From: Copromyces sp. CBS 386.78
Taxonomy: Eukaryota > Ascomycota > Sordariomycetes > Sordariales > Sordariaceae
DNA length: 64,000 nucleotides
Reading direction: 5' to 3'
Assembly: GCA_030685235.1 (NCBI GenBank)
Contig: MU839097.1
Location: forward strand, 310,001-374,000
In this document: positions 11,598 to 24,500 of the stretch, piece by piece
How the letters are laid out: every line of letters starts with the position of its first letter
How positions within the stretch are numbered: the stretch's first letter is position 1
Notes under the pieces: model-generated
What the model was told of the DNA's origin: nothing
Databases searched by the model: none
What the model saw: the letters and a program-made list of their open reading frames with translations, nothing else
Program-made: the position numbers and the translations under genes

Positions 11598-12477
11598 CGC
11601 GGCGACTGTTTCTCGGGAAAAGGGTTTAAAACATGCAGTGGAAATATCGGAAGTTGTCGATGGAGAGATGGCTGGTTGGTTAGATGCTGGGAAGGCGAAA
11701 TGCCATGCGCCGAAATCGAGATGAGAAGAAGTGGTTGAAGTTGGGTTGTCCGTGGCCAGGAGACACGAGATGTTGTTGGGGACGGGTTATTGTACGGTTG
11801 CAGGGCATGGATCATGCTCGGGCAGTCCAGTAGCGGCTCTTTGGTAGCGTCGAGGTCCGTCGCAGTGCGCTATGTCCGGCGCTGGTACATTGCGGCTACA
11901 ATAAAATAGGTGATATGGGCCGGCCAGGGATCAAGGCTTATCGATAGGCGCGCCCGCCTTCTTGCGGGGTGTTCCACTCCCGGGTTGCGTGGAGTTCTGG
12001 GGATGCACCAGGGACCAAGAGCCGTTTGGGTTGACAATAAAATAGTTCGCCTGTTTTCAACAATGTGAGTGCTACCAAGGTAAGCGCTGCATAGAACCAA
12101 TCAGACCTTTTATCACCGGCTTTCAAGACAAAATTCAACTACATCAGGTGGTGGTATTAAAGCTTCATCCGAAGCAGTTACCCCCGTAACACCGCTCACG
12201 AGAACTCTCATACTAAAGCCATGCCTGGGCAAAATCAATAGACAACACTGAAAACTCGCTTTGACCTAATACCTATCAAAATCCCCGCTGCCAAATATCA
12301 CAACTATCATAAAGAATGGAAATACACAAGTACGCCACACCAACCTTCCTCTAGCCTCATATATCCCCAAGCCTGCGCTGCCACTTTCCCGCTATCCTCG
12401 TCCAGGGTTCCGCCATTTGCTGTTTCGTGAACATAAAAACGTGCTAGGTGGATAATGAAGACATGGGCTGCCGTATA
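11598..12477. promoter_or_regulatory. SGF73 upstream region
   Basis: This 880-bp region lies between the PHO85-linked open frame and the SGF73 start and should contain the SGF73 promoter. Short minus-strand frames near 11940-12140 lack an ATG and recognisable motifs. Confidence 0.45.
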
Positions 12478-13491
12478 CTATATTCTCTTGTGCTCGTCCG
12501 CCGTATGTGGTTGATTGGCTTCGCTTGTGAAGCTTGAGGAGCTCGAGAAGCTCGAGGAACGTGAGGAACTTGTAACATCGGCGTCTGTACTCAACAGAAA
12601 TGATTGAGCTTCAGACGAATGCTCCTCAACCCCAAGCCCAGACATATTTATCTCTCCGAAGTGGTTGACTTTAGGTGTTTGATCAGGATCAAGATATTTC
12701 ACATTGTGTTTATGAGTTTGCCAAGCTCGTGGGGTCTCCGTTTGTTGTTGTCGTACAGGCTCATCTGATGCTGGTAACGCTGCTGAAGGATGGAGAACCG
12801 GAGGCACAAAAGATTGTTGAAACAACTGGAGTCGCGGCGGCATCGCATTTGGGTGTCCATTACTTCCCACTACACTGGTTGGTGCTCGAGGCTGATATGG
12901 CGTCATCATCATATTATGCTGTCCATTATTTTGTAGAAGCGGGTTGAAACTGGGGTCCATGGAGACTATCCGCTCTGGTCTAAACGCCCGAGTAATCATG
13001 CTGGTAAGATTTTCCATTGCCATTTCTCGATTTGTAGACAGGCCCATGCCACGGTTGGAATTTCCCATCCACTCCATTAATCGCCTTTCACTTTCAAGAG
13101 TCGTGCCACGGTTAACCACATCATTTTGTCCCGGCAAATGCCCAGGTTGAGCCCGTTGGCCTGAAGGATACCCTGACATCGGTTGATGATACCCCACTTG
13201 TGGTGGAAAATGTCCTGGCGTCGATTGAGGATACCCCCCTGATGGGTGATACCCAGGCATCGGTTGAGGATACCTCCCCGGTTGAGGATATCCTGGCATC
13301 GGTTGAAAAGATCTTGGTGAGTACTGATGATGCTCTGGCCCCAGCATTGTCGGCCCACCCACATCTGGAATATTAACTTCGGTGTACCAGCCCTCGTATA
13401 CTGGCACAAATCCCCCGTGATTACGGAACTCTGGTGGAGGAAACCCAGGCACCGGCGGTGTCTGCCTTCCAGTTTTTTTAGGGTGCTCTGT
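12478..13491 (-). CDS. In-frame 337-codon extension ORF directly after the PHO85 stop
   Basis: After the kinase TAG (13494-13492) the same frame is open for 337 codons to a TAG at 12480-12478. The first in-frame ATG is about 49 codons in, at 13347. The predicted chain is low complexity. It starts with an aromatic/proline stretch, has imperfect PMPGY-like repeats (13160-13310), a short more ordered block (ESERRLMEWMGN) and a C-terminal serine run. It could be a read-through tail of the kinase, or a separate protein starting at 13347 whose promoter would lie inside the kinase gene. No known domain is recognised. The kinase itself ends as its relatives do, so the kinase stop is probably genuine. 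Confidence 0.5.
   Translation of the reverse strand, partial: TEHPKKTGRQTPPVPGFPPPEFRNHGGFVPVYEGWYTEVNIPDVGGPTMLGPEHHQYSPRSFQPMPGYPQPGRYPQPMPGYHPSGGYPQSTPGHFPPQVGYHQPMSGYPSGQRAQPGHLPGQNDVVNRGTTLESERRLMEWMGNSNRGMGLSTNREMAMENLTSMITRAFRPERIVSMDPSFNPLLQNNGQHNMMMTPYQPRAPTSVVGSNGHPNAMPPRLQLFQQSFVPPVLHPSAALPASDEPVRQQQTETPRAWQTHKHNVKYLDPDQTPKVNHFGEINMSGLGVEEHSSEAQSFLLSTDADVTSSSRSSSFSSSSSFTSEANQPHTADEHKRI
13160..13310 (-). repeat. Imperfect ~30-bp coding repeats (PMPGY-type)
   Basis: Several diverged copies of a unit reading GGTTGAGGATA on the plus strand (minus-strand protein motif YPQPMPGY) lie in tandem within the PHO85 downstream frame. Units keep reading phase, as expected of a translated repeat. 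Confidence 0.7.
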
Positions 13492-16128
<2,637 letters not shown>

Positions 16129-17473
16129 TCAAGGCCCCTTCCCAACTCCCGCCCCAGCCTTCTCCTCCCCATCAGTCCCATTCCCCTGCTTCGGATTGAC
16201 AATGGTATCCTCGCCTTCCCCCTCCTTCCCAGTCACAGCCCCAGTCACAGCCCCAGAGACCTCTCCCCCAACATTGGGGACAAGAGCCTCCAAATACTCA
16301 ATAGTAAAAGCCGTCATAATCCTCGCCCAATCCCTAACCGTCGGCAAATCAAGATGCTCCCCATCATCCTCGATCTTATGCCACACATGCGGAAACGGGG
16401 TAGGAATCATATGCAAGACGGGTGCCCCCTTCGCCATGAACGGCTGGTGATCATCGCCCACGTAGGCCCTGCTGAAATGCTCGTTGAGTTTTCCCGCCTC
16501 GGGCAGGAACGGGTTCTTGGGTTTGCTTTCCAGCAGATTGAGGGAACGCATGCGCGACTCGACCGTGGCCATATTCTTGTATGCCCAGTGGGTGGTCTGG
16601 AAGTAGGAAGGCACGCCGGGGTCGGCGGAGCCGAGAAGGTCGAGCAGGACGAAGAGGTCGATTTGTACCAGGGGGTTGGCGAAGCGCGAGAGCGCTGGGT
16701 AGGGCGTGGATTCCCATTCGGAGGAGAGGGATCTGTCCAAACCCACATATTAGTCTTTGCTCCCATAGCATAACAACAAGCACGGTAGGTAGCAGAACTT
16801 GAACTCACCGAGCACCATAAAGCGAATCCGTATCCGTCCACTTCCTAAACGCCTCCTCGCCATCCAACAACAGAATCTGCACGCCCACCTCCCTCTTCGA
16901 ATCCTCTTTTCCTCCATCCTTGCCCAGTCCCTCGGCAACCCCCTCCTCATAAACCCTCTTCAAATATCCCTCCACCGTCCTAGCCACATGCATCAACACC
17001 GCGCACGGCACCGCGCTATCCGTCGCCCCAATGAACCCCTCCGGGCTGATCTTCGAATCATAATGCGCCACCAGCGTCAGTAGCGCCGCCCTACCGGGCC
17101 CTCTCTCTTTGGTCCATGGCGGTTCTCTCCTAAAAATCAGGTTCTGAAACGGAACCTTCTTGGAACCCGAAAGCGGGGTGGTGGCCGTCGAGTTCTGCCA
17201 GGAGATTTCCCACTCGGGCAGTTCCCGAGAAAAGAAGTCGACGAAATGTTTCTGGACTTTGGCTTGCCCGGGCGTGCCGGGGACGCGGGGGATCAGGATG
17301 GGGGCGAGGAGGCCCGCGCCGTTTTTGATGTCGAAGTCGGCTTCAAGTGGCGGGGGAACGGCTTTGAATTGGCTGTCGGAGAGGGGTTGGTAGGCGAGGA
17401 CTGTTGGTGGGGTGACGAAGAGGAGGAGGACGGTAGCGAAGAGGAGGTTGAGGAGGGTTGGTAGGGAAGACAT
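16129..17473 (-). CDS. Glutaminyl-peptide cyclotransferase (M28 family)
   Basis: Exons 17473-16809 and 16732-16129 encode 422 residues. The enzyme family converts N-terminal glutamine to pyroglutamate in secreted proteins. I chose the ATG at 17473 because it begins a signal peptide (LLNLLFATVLLLFVTPPTVLA), although the frame stays open further upstream. M28-type zinc/catalytic residues are visible: H137 and D139 in VAHYDSK, D152 in GATDSAVP, the E206-E207 pair in LLLDGEEAF, and a late DDHQPF histidine. The WTDTDSLYGAR and FVLLDLLG segments are family-typical. The C-terminal tail is G/E/V-rich and probably disordered. Secretory-pathway location is inferred from the signal peptide. Confidence 0.88.
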
Positions 17474-18559
17474 TGTTGTTGTTATTGTTGGTCCTGGGGA
17501 CTTTGTCCCTGCCGCTATTGTTGTTGGCAGCGGCGACGTTGTCGCGAAACGGTCGTGTTGTGTCATTTCATTTGGTTCCGTTGTTTGTTTTCCGGTCTCG
17601 GATCTTTTGGTTGGGAACCGTGTTGTCTCTGAGGACACCTAGCTGTATGCTTGGTATCCCTTGCCCGCCACCACCTTTCCTTTGTCTTCGCGACGAGTGT
17701 GTGTGTAGATTTCCAGCCGGCCAATGTGATATCTCGGTTATCGAAGTGTTCGCAGAATTGCCAGTCTGTGTAATTGAAGTTCAAGTCATTTGGTTTTGCA
17801 ATAAGGAAGGGAGAACACCCAAGCTAAATTGTTGGGAAGAAGTTGAGTCCTGCATCGCGTCGGGGGGGGGGGAACTTGTAACAGTGTCCTTGGAGAAATG
17901 GGGGTGCATGACTGGAGTGGTGTGAAGAGACAAGCCGCCATGACAACTTGAAAGAGTGGACGGAGTGCAACAGCAGCACGCGCCTCGGGCGGGCTTCCTT
18001 CTAAACCCCTTCTAGACCCCCCATTATTTGTTAAGGCATGGTTCGTGAATTCCTTGTTTCTGATTGGTTGCGCATGAGTCTCCGTGCCGCACCGAAGTGA
18101 CAACGGACAGCTTCCGGCTGGTTACTACCGGTCCGTGGCCCCGAAACAGATGACTGGACATGGCGGATAGACAACTTCACCTAAATACTGGATTATTCAG
18201 GAAGCACCATTACTTGTTTTCCCATTGCATTACTGAGCGTTATTCTAGTGTACCACACGCTATGGCCCCGATCCGACTGCCGCTCACTCAGGAATAACAT
18301 GCCATGCCAATACCTAGGTTCCTTGTATGGCCACTTGCGTCTGTATCATGATGAAGCCTTTACTGTTACAAGGTGATAGAAGAAGCATCGCTTAAAGCAG
18401 GTTCGATGCAAAGTTTCAGAGAGCAAATGTCTACCTCTCGTACTGCCGTTTCCATGAACTCCTATGTATCTCAGCAATCCCATGCGTAACCCTTTCCACC
18501 AACCCCTTGCTCCTCTAGGGTATCATGCAGACCACAGCGTTGTCGTTATTAGTATGCCT
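17474..18559. other. Intergenic region upstream of the cyclotransferase
   Basis: This region of about 1.1 kb holds the cyclotransferase promoter and the 3' flank of the next minus-strand gene. A run of consecutive G lies near 17862-17871. No gene is visible. Confidence 0.5.
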
Positions 18560-20680
18560 TTACACATCTTCGTTGTCCGAGTTCCTCATTGACCTCCTCC
18601 GTTCCATAGCCTCTTCGAATGCCAATCGCTCCGTGAAACTGCGGGGGGTAGCACTGGCATGGTTCTTAACCAAATATGCGCGGTAACTCCCCATATCAAT
18701 AGCCTCCACGCCGCTGCGGCCATCGACACTACCAACAAAGGTGTGTACGTTTTTCATGCCAGAGATCTCATCGTACAATTTCGGGTTGCTGATAGGGTTC
18801 ATTCGCATGGGCGTTCCCTTGTACGATCCGACCGAGTGACCAAACAAGGCGGCCGATGGTGTAGCCGCAGGGATCTTGCGGACTGGTGCTGGCTCTGTCT
18901 GCGCATTGGATCCGCTGGCTATGGAGGCCACTCTTGGGCGTTCTTCGGGTGGTATCTTGCTCGCAGCAGCGTCGTTGTCGTCGTCATCGGAATCATCTTC
19001 GGCGATGTACTTCTCTGTATCGGATTCTACACCATTGGAGATGCCCTCTCCCTCAAAGTCGAAGAAGGCATCTTCGGGTACGTCATCCACCACCTTCCCT
19101 TTACCAAACTCATCTACTGCCGGCGACCGAGTCTGAGCGGCGTTGTTGGAGGAAGACCTTGCAGTGTTTTGAGCGGTCTCAGAGATCGTAGGTAGCCGCC
19201 CAAAGGCGCTTCGAATAGTTGGCGAGATGGGCTTTTTCTTCGGTTTCATCGAGAGAAATTCTTCGTCGTCGGAACTGTCGTCGTCTTCATCCCGTTGAAA
19301 CTCTTCCAGTGGGGACCCGAGACTCTGGTCGCCGTTGGACTGTTGGGTTACAACATGGTGTGCGAGAGGGGAAGATTTGGTTTCGACTTTGGGTTTTGTG
19401 AAATTATCTGCTTGAGGATGCAGCTGTTGGGGACGCTGACTGTCTTGCGGCTTTCCTCCGGAAAACTGCCCTGGCGGCTGGTCTTGCCGCACGGCGCTAT
19501 CCTCTTGCTTTCCGCCGTTCATCTTGGGCGTCTCTTCCAGGTCCGAGTTCACCTCTGTCCAAGTTCCGGCATCTAAGGGGGCGTTCCGAGAAAGCGCGCG
19601 AAGTGCTTGCGTAGACGAGACTTTCTTGGGCCTCGGCAGCGCGTCCTCCTCGCCTTCAACATCGAGCAACGACGTTCCGGTATACGCGGGTGGTTCGTTT
19701 ATCGAGGGTATGATAGGCGCAGCGGCCTCCAGTTCAGGAGGAGGGGGAGGAGGGGGAGTCTGCGCCCCATCTGCCCCATCATCCCCACTTACTAGGGGTG
19801 GGACTGTAACGGCAGAAGTGTCCTGGGGAGAAGTCGATGGCAAGACCTCCTCCCCCGCAAATTCAAAACGCACTCGGCGTGGGCTGCCCTTGGTTGAACT
19901 CGAAGAACGGCGAAAAGCACTCCTTCGCACTTTCGAGTCGCTTCCAGAAACCGACGACTCAACTGACGATGAGGATCGGTCGGTCATCCGTCTGACCGGG
20001 GTCGGGCGGATCTCAAGCTTCAACATGGCCTCTGGCTCCTTGATGTCCTCCACTTTCTTCACATTATCTTGAGACAAGGGAAGCGGCAGCGGCGTGGGTA
20101 CTGGAGACTCGGGGGGTGACTGCAGGCCGCGGTGGGTGCTATCGAGCAGGGGCAGGTATCTAGGAGTGAACAAGCCTTGGAACTCTCTCTCGCGCTCATG
20201 GGGACTTCTTGGGCCTTGCTTCGGGGTGCCGGATGTATGGTATAAAACGGGGGGAGGCGACTTGCGGACGTCTCTGGGAAGACTTTCACTGTCGAGGAGT
20301 TTGTCGGTTGGCGATTGAGGTCGAGGACTTTCAGGGTCGCGGGCGTCCCGGGCCATCAAGGTGAGGGCCGGGTACTTGTGCATGGACTCGGCCATGACTC
20401 GGGAGACCTCGGACGAAACGTGGACCGGGTAGTTTTTCAGACAGTCGTCCATGTACCGGTGAAACTCGGCAAGCATGTCGCGCTGGTAAGCAGCGACTTT
20501 GCCGTCGAGGTCGGCGAGCTTTTGGTGCAGATCTGAGACAAGCCTCGCGGTGTCGTCCATTGTTGCGGGTGCTGGTGCTGGTGCGCCTGCTGGTGGTGCA
20601 ATTGCGGGGGACGGCGATGCCGGCCGTTCAGGGCCAACACTGTGCGTGACCAAACGGGTAGGCGGCGAGAGGGCAGCCAT
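18560..20680 (-). CDS. Conserved-looking fungal protein of unknown function
   Basis: A single uninterrupted exon encodes 706 residues; I do not recognise a family. An A/P-rich N-terminus is followed by a predicted helix (about 41-105; ARLVSDLHQKLADLDGKVA) that could form a coiled coil. A long disordered S/P/E-rich region contains many SP dipeptides, a (P)7 run near 310 and an acidic DDSDDDDND stretch. A more conserved-looking C-terminal block (SVGSYKGTPMRM...MKNVHTFVGSVDG) ends in charged helices. Residues 269-272 read RVRF inside a basic patch, matching the RVxF docking consensus for protein phosphatase 1; such a short match is weak evidence. Serine-proline density suggests phosphorylation. 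Confidence 0.75.
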   Translation of the reverse strand: MAALSPPTRLVTHSVGPERPASPSPAIAPPAGAPAPAPATMDDTARLVSDLHQKLADLDGKVAAYQRDMLAEFHRYMDDCLKNYPVHVSSEVSRVMAESMHKYPALTLMARDARDPESPRPQSPTDKLLDSESLPRDVRKSPPPVLYHTSGTPKQGPRSPHEREREFQGLFTPRYLPLLDSTHRGLQSPPESPVPTPLPLPLSQDNVKKVEDIKEPEAMLKLEIRPTPVRRMTDRSSSSVESSVSGSDSKVRRSAFRRSSSSTKGSPRRVRFEFAGEEVLPSTSPQDTSAVTVPPLVSGDDGADGAQTPPPPPPPELEAAAPIIPSINEPPAYTGTSLLDVEGEEDALPRPKKVSSTQALRALSRNAPLDAGTWTEVNSDLEETPKMNGGKQEDSAVRQDQPPGQFSGGKPQDSQRPQQLHPQADNFTKPKVETKSSPLAHHVVTQQSNGDQSLGSPLEEFQRDEDDDSSDDEEFLSMKPKKKPISPTIRSAFGRLPTISETAQNTARSSSNNAAQTRSPAVDEFGKGKVVDDVPEDAFFDFEGEGISNGVESDTEKYIAEDDSDDDDNDAAASKIPPEERPRVASIASGSNAQTEPAPVRKIPAATPSAALFGHSVGSYKGTPMRMNPISNPKLYDEISGMKNVHTFVGSVDGRSGVEAIDMGSYRAYLVKNHASATPRSFTERLAFEEAMERRRSMRNSDNEDV

Positions 20681-22358
20681 TCATGGTCTGGAGGGCTATT
20701 GTTCTGGAATCGTTGGGCTGCAGCTTCCAAGAATAGCGGCGAACCGTTCGAGTGAGGCGAAGGCGATCAAAGAGAAGAAGGGCCGGATCTGGCAGCGATC
20801 TGGTTGGGCGGTTGGTACGGAGGTACGGCAAGTGTTGACTGATGGAGTTTTTGGTAGTATAGGTAGGCTTGGGGGGCGAGCGCCTTTTTGCCTGGTGGTC
20901 GGAGACGGTAATTCTTGCGGTTTGACGGGTTCGTAGTATGTAGTGTCGCAGAGGCAGTTTCGGGTTACCTCTTGGGAGGTAATTGGTTGAGGAACTTGGT
21001 CGTCGGGGGACAGTGGGAGACGGTGGAGGTGAGGTGGCCGCTGAGGAAAGTGGAAAACACTGGTGGTGGAGGTGGAGCGTGGAGCGCGGAGGTGGTGGAA
21101 GTGGCCGGTGACTGTATGTACAGTTTTAGGTAGTAATGAGGTAACCACTGTTCTCAACGCCGCAGCCGAACGGGGGTCGGACAAGTGCAGAGATCTCAAT
21201 TCAAGTTTCACCACGACGAATTGGGATGGACTGGGGAAGCTTCCAGGCTTTGCCAGCTTTTGTCCAGAACATGAGGAGGGATGCCAGCTGCCGGATGAAG
21301 GCGGTGAGAAGTTTTGATAACCTACCTCTAGTGACCTGGCGATGTCATGCCCAGAACTCGGGCCTTTTCCAACCTGGAACATGCCCAGAAGGGGAAAAGC
21401 GACGGAAAGACCTCGAGATGCTTGTTCACCCGCCTGATGTGAGCCAGGAACCAAACATGAGAAAGACGGGAGTCATGGAACGGTACCTGAGCATTTGGGT
21501 GCTGCAAAGCAGGGAAAGTACCCGGTAGCCGCCGCTTATTAGCGGTCATCAGCGGCCCAGATGGTACCTACCTTAGATATCTGATCTTTATAGTCTTGGT
21601 GGATGTCTTCAACTCCTTCCTCCATCTGCACTGATTATGCACATCTTCATCTCTTTCTGTATCACGAGGACATAATGTACACTAAGGTACCAATGATCTA
21701 TCTGGGGAAATACCTGACATGACGGGCTGCAGAACAATTTCAAGGCATTCTCAAACTCGATCCAGGTACTTCCACTCCTACAACTTGAAAACTCACAATT
21801 GACGAGGAATGCGTAAGACGGACCCGGAGCTACAGCCGCCCACCCGCCCGCACCCAAGCCGACGGGATAAGACGTATCTTTGGCCAGGGCATCGTCGATC
21901 TGAGACCTCCCGCTGAGACCAGCCCTGGATGCGGATCATTGATGGTAGCAGTGGGTGTGGTGACCGGTTCTGCCACACATTCCGAGTTCCCGTCAAGCAG
22001 TGTGACAGTGGTCAATTACAGGTACGTACCGCTGTAGGCGGTGCTCCTAACAGGCAGATATCAAGCAACGGTATCAGTATGAGTATCAACAGTATCGCGG
22101 TCGGACGGGATAACCACTCCAAAATTAAGGGAGAAGCAAACATGGAAGTCAAAAATCAGATCCGGACATCATTCATGTCAGATCTGAGACAGGATGAACT
22201 TAAATGATGCTGTTTGCTAGGTTGTGTTGGGAATTGATCTGGCAGGATGATGTCAGGCGAGAGGGTTCTACTGTTTGGTGATATTCCTTTGGGGGAAAAT
22301 TGTTAAGACAAGAATGTCCAAGCAGAGGGGCACATGTTCCCGAATGTCAACATTCTTA
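20681..22358. other. Non-coding region upstream of the 706-residue gene
   Basis: About 1.7 kb contains the promoter of the minus-strand gene and otherwise no supported gene. Open frames lack conserved motifs. Confidence 0.5.
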
Positions 22359-22741
22359 GGGCGCGTTCGTTTCACCAGTAAACCGTCAGTAAATGGAAAT
22401 CCGTAAATCTAGGCGGATGTGGTCCGTGTGCGGTACCTGGGTTAAATTCCGTCGAAAGTACTCCCTCTAGTGTATCCTCTAACAATTTCTCGCGATTTCC
22501 AAGCTCTCGTTGGCTCAGTAAATGGCTTGGCAGAAAGGTTACTCCACTATTCTCGATGCACGCTTTGTGGTTGGTCCAAAAAAGTCTTGGCGGGCCAAAT
22601 TTACTGACAACCATTTCCAGACCTCAAGAGGTCTGGAAACGCATTCCAGTAAATGCGCTTTGACCATTTCCCTCAACCTTTGTACTTCTCAACTGCCAAG
22701 ACGGTTTACTGAAGCGATTTACTGGCGAAACGAACACGCCC
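22359..22741. mobile_element. PIF/Harbinger-type (Tourist-like) MITE, 383 bp
   Basis: The element begins GGGCGCGTTCGTTTCACCAG and ends with the inverted complement of GGGCGTGTTCGTTTCGCCAG, a roughly 24-bp terminal inverted repeat with two differences. It is flanked by TTA at 22356-22358 and TTA at 22742-22744, the 3-bp target duplication typical of PIF/Harbinger transposons. It has no coding capacity, so it would have moved by a transposase made elsewhere. Several internal AGTAAA/TTTACT motifs repeat the inner edge of the termini. A perfect 12-bp palindrome sits in the right half. Confidence 0.88.
22614..22639. repeat. Perfect 12-bp inverted repeat with 2-nt loop inside the MITE
   Basis: TTTCCAGACCTC at 22614-22625 and its exact reverse complement at 22628-22639 are separated by AA. 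It could extrude as a cruciform or form an RNA hairpin. Confidence 0.9.
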
Positions 22742-23548
22742 TTATCACAAAAAGGACGGGAATTGTTACGACATCGTCCTTGACCGGTATGCCTCATCGA
22801 GATGCAGGCTAAATCACACACCCTCGAAGCTCAATTGACCACTCGGGTATTTCCTCAAGTCGGATGCGTTCCCCTTTCCCATACCATTTCCGAGAGCCGC
22901 AGTCACTTACATGCCTTGTCGGAACGGACACTCGGTCAAGTCTAGCGAGCAACTTGTCGTGCTGATATATTTGACCGGTCGATGTATCTCGACTTAAGTC
23001 CATCATAGAAGCTCAGGATATTCAATGTTATTGCGACGCGAATAGTGAGCAACAAGTTCTTAGCTTTTTCTTCAGAATTTCTTCTACCTAGACTGAGTTA
23101 TGAGCAACATCATGTAGCTGGGCAATGCTGCATCAAAGAGACAACCCCGTTGGCATTTAATCCAGTCCCCAACCATTTATAGTACATTTTCTTTGTATCA
23201 GTTCGTCATCCATCAACAAACCAGCATGTGGTAATCTCCTTGTGGTTCTTCTTGACATCCGTCTGGTTGACGAGAAGTATCTTCCTTGGTCAGAAGCTGA
23301 CGTATAATAGCCAAATCGTACAGTTAGCAAACGAATATGTTTTCTTCTTCTTTCTTTTAATTTGTTGTTTTCTTCCATTCGTGATTCAGACATTCATTCC
23401 TGAGATTCTTAAGGCCGTAATGGCCCTCTGGGTAATCTTCCAATGAACTTGTAAGCAAAAACGTATAAGCAAGATCTGGTAAGCAAAAAAAATTCCCCGA
23501 TGCTTTACGGGCGACGAGGGACTGATGCCGGTCTCAGACTGACTGATA
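22742..23548. other. Non-coding spacer right of the MITE
   Basis: About 800 bp between the MITE and the truncated GTPase fragment is moderately AT-rich near 23300-23370. No gene is visible. Confidence 0.5.
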
Positions 23549-24133
23549 TCATTTCTCAGCTTTTATGGGAGTTGCCGGTGCAGCAGCCGGTGTCGGCGTT
23601 GCCGGAGGAGCAGCCGATGGGGTCGATGACGCCGGTGAGAACAACGACAAGCGGCCGAGTCCTCCGGAAAACTGGCTACCGGGAGTCGAGGTCTGAGACG
23701 CCGGTGTTGTCGGCGTCGGGGGCATAGACGAGCCTCTTCTGAAGGGAAACATCCTCGGAGGCTTGGGCGTAACTGGAACCTGAGCAAAACCGAGAGGCGG
23801 ACGGTTCTCCATGCCTCCCATGACTATGTCCTCGGACTCAGGGGGAGCAACTTCGACAGGAGGCTCAAGAACGGCCTTGAAGCGGCCATCCACGTTGTGG
23901 AGCAGCTCTCTGACGATCTCGCGAGCAGACGCCAGGGCCTTGAAAATGTTGCGGTCCAGGACGATGGACTTGTAGTCATCAGAGACCTGAGCGATGACGC
24001 GATCGACATGCTCTTCGAAAGCCGAGCGGATCTCTTCAAGCATGTCGTTGAGGCGCTTGGCGGCTGCCTCTGTCCCGGCGTTGAACATCGCCTTACGAAC
24101 ACGGTCGGTGTGTTCGCGCATATGATCCTTCAT
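23549..24133 (-). pseudogene. Truncated tandem copy of the SLIP-GC-like C-terminal domain
   Basis: The frame encodes 194 residues, MKDHMREHTDRV... to a TGA/TAG-type end, homologous to the last exon of the adjacent upstream GTPase. Matching landmarks are YKRMKDHM versus FERMKGYI, QVSDDYKSIVLDRNIFKALA versus QVSADYKDVIEDHNVLKALN, and LLHNVDGRFKAVLEP versus LLDDLDSRFRPVLEM. The rest of the GTPase is absent. A possible acceptor (TTTGTAG) precedes the frame at about 24158, but its phase does not match the donor of the full gene's sixth exon, so it is not a simple alternative last exon. The frame is free of stops, with a P/T/A-rich tail, so it may be a small expressed gene instead of a dead remnant. 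Confidence 0.6.
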
Positions 24134-24500
24134 GCGCTTGTAGCTGACATTCCTACAAAGGTGTTGGTGATGGAAGTCCTATCGTGGCTCCGTATCTAGC
24201 CAACAACTTTGAACACAATTTCTAGGTGTTGGGTCTCACTGGATAACAAAGCGAATTGAAGGCAATCAGAACAAAGTCTTTTATTGTGAAAATCCGCTTG
24301 TTTCCGCCATGGCCAAGAGCAATTTTTTCTATCAATTCTTTCTCGCTGAAATCCCCCATTCTCTTCACAACCAAGTCCCCGTCACAGCACGAGCGAAGCG
24401 GAACAGATCCTCAAGGGAAGCCGTAACAGGGCCGAACTTGATCCCGGCAGGACATAAGAATTCCCTACGAGAGGAAGACGCAGCCCGAGCAGTGGCTTTA
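24134..24500. other. Spacer between the GTPase and its truncated copy
   Basis: This 367-bp stretch holds the downstream region of the full GTPase and a splice-acceptor-like TTTGTAG before the truncated copy. No other signal is visible. Confidence 0.5.

Noticed and set aside
11938..12138. Possible small membrane protein gene on the minus strand
   Set aside because: The frame begins with TTG, not ATG, and candidate upstream exons could not be joined convincingly.
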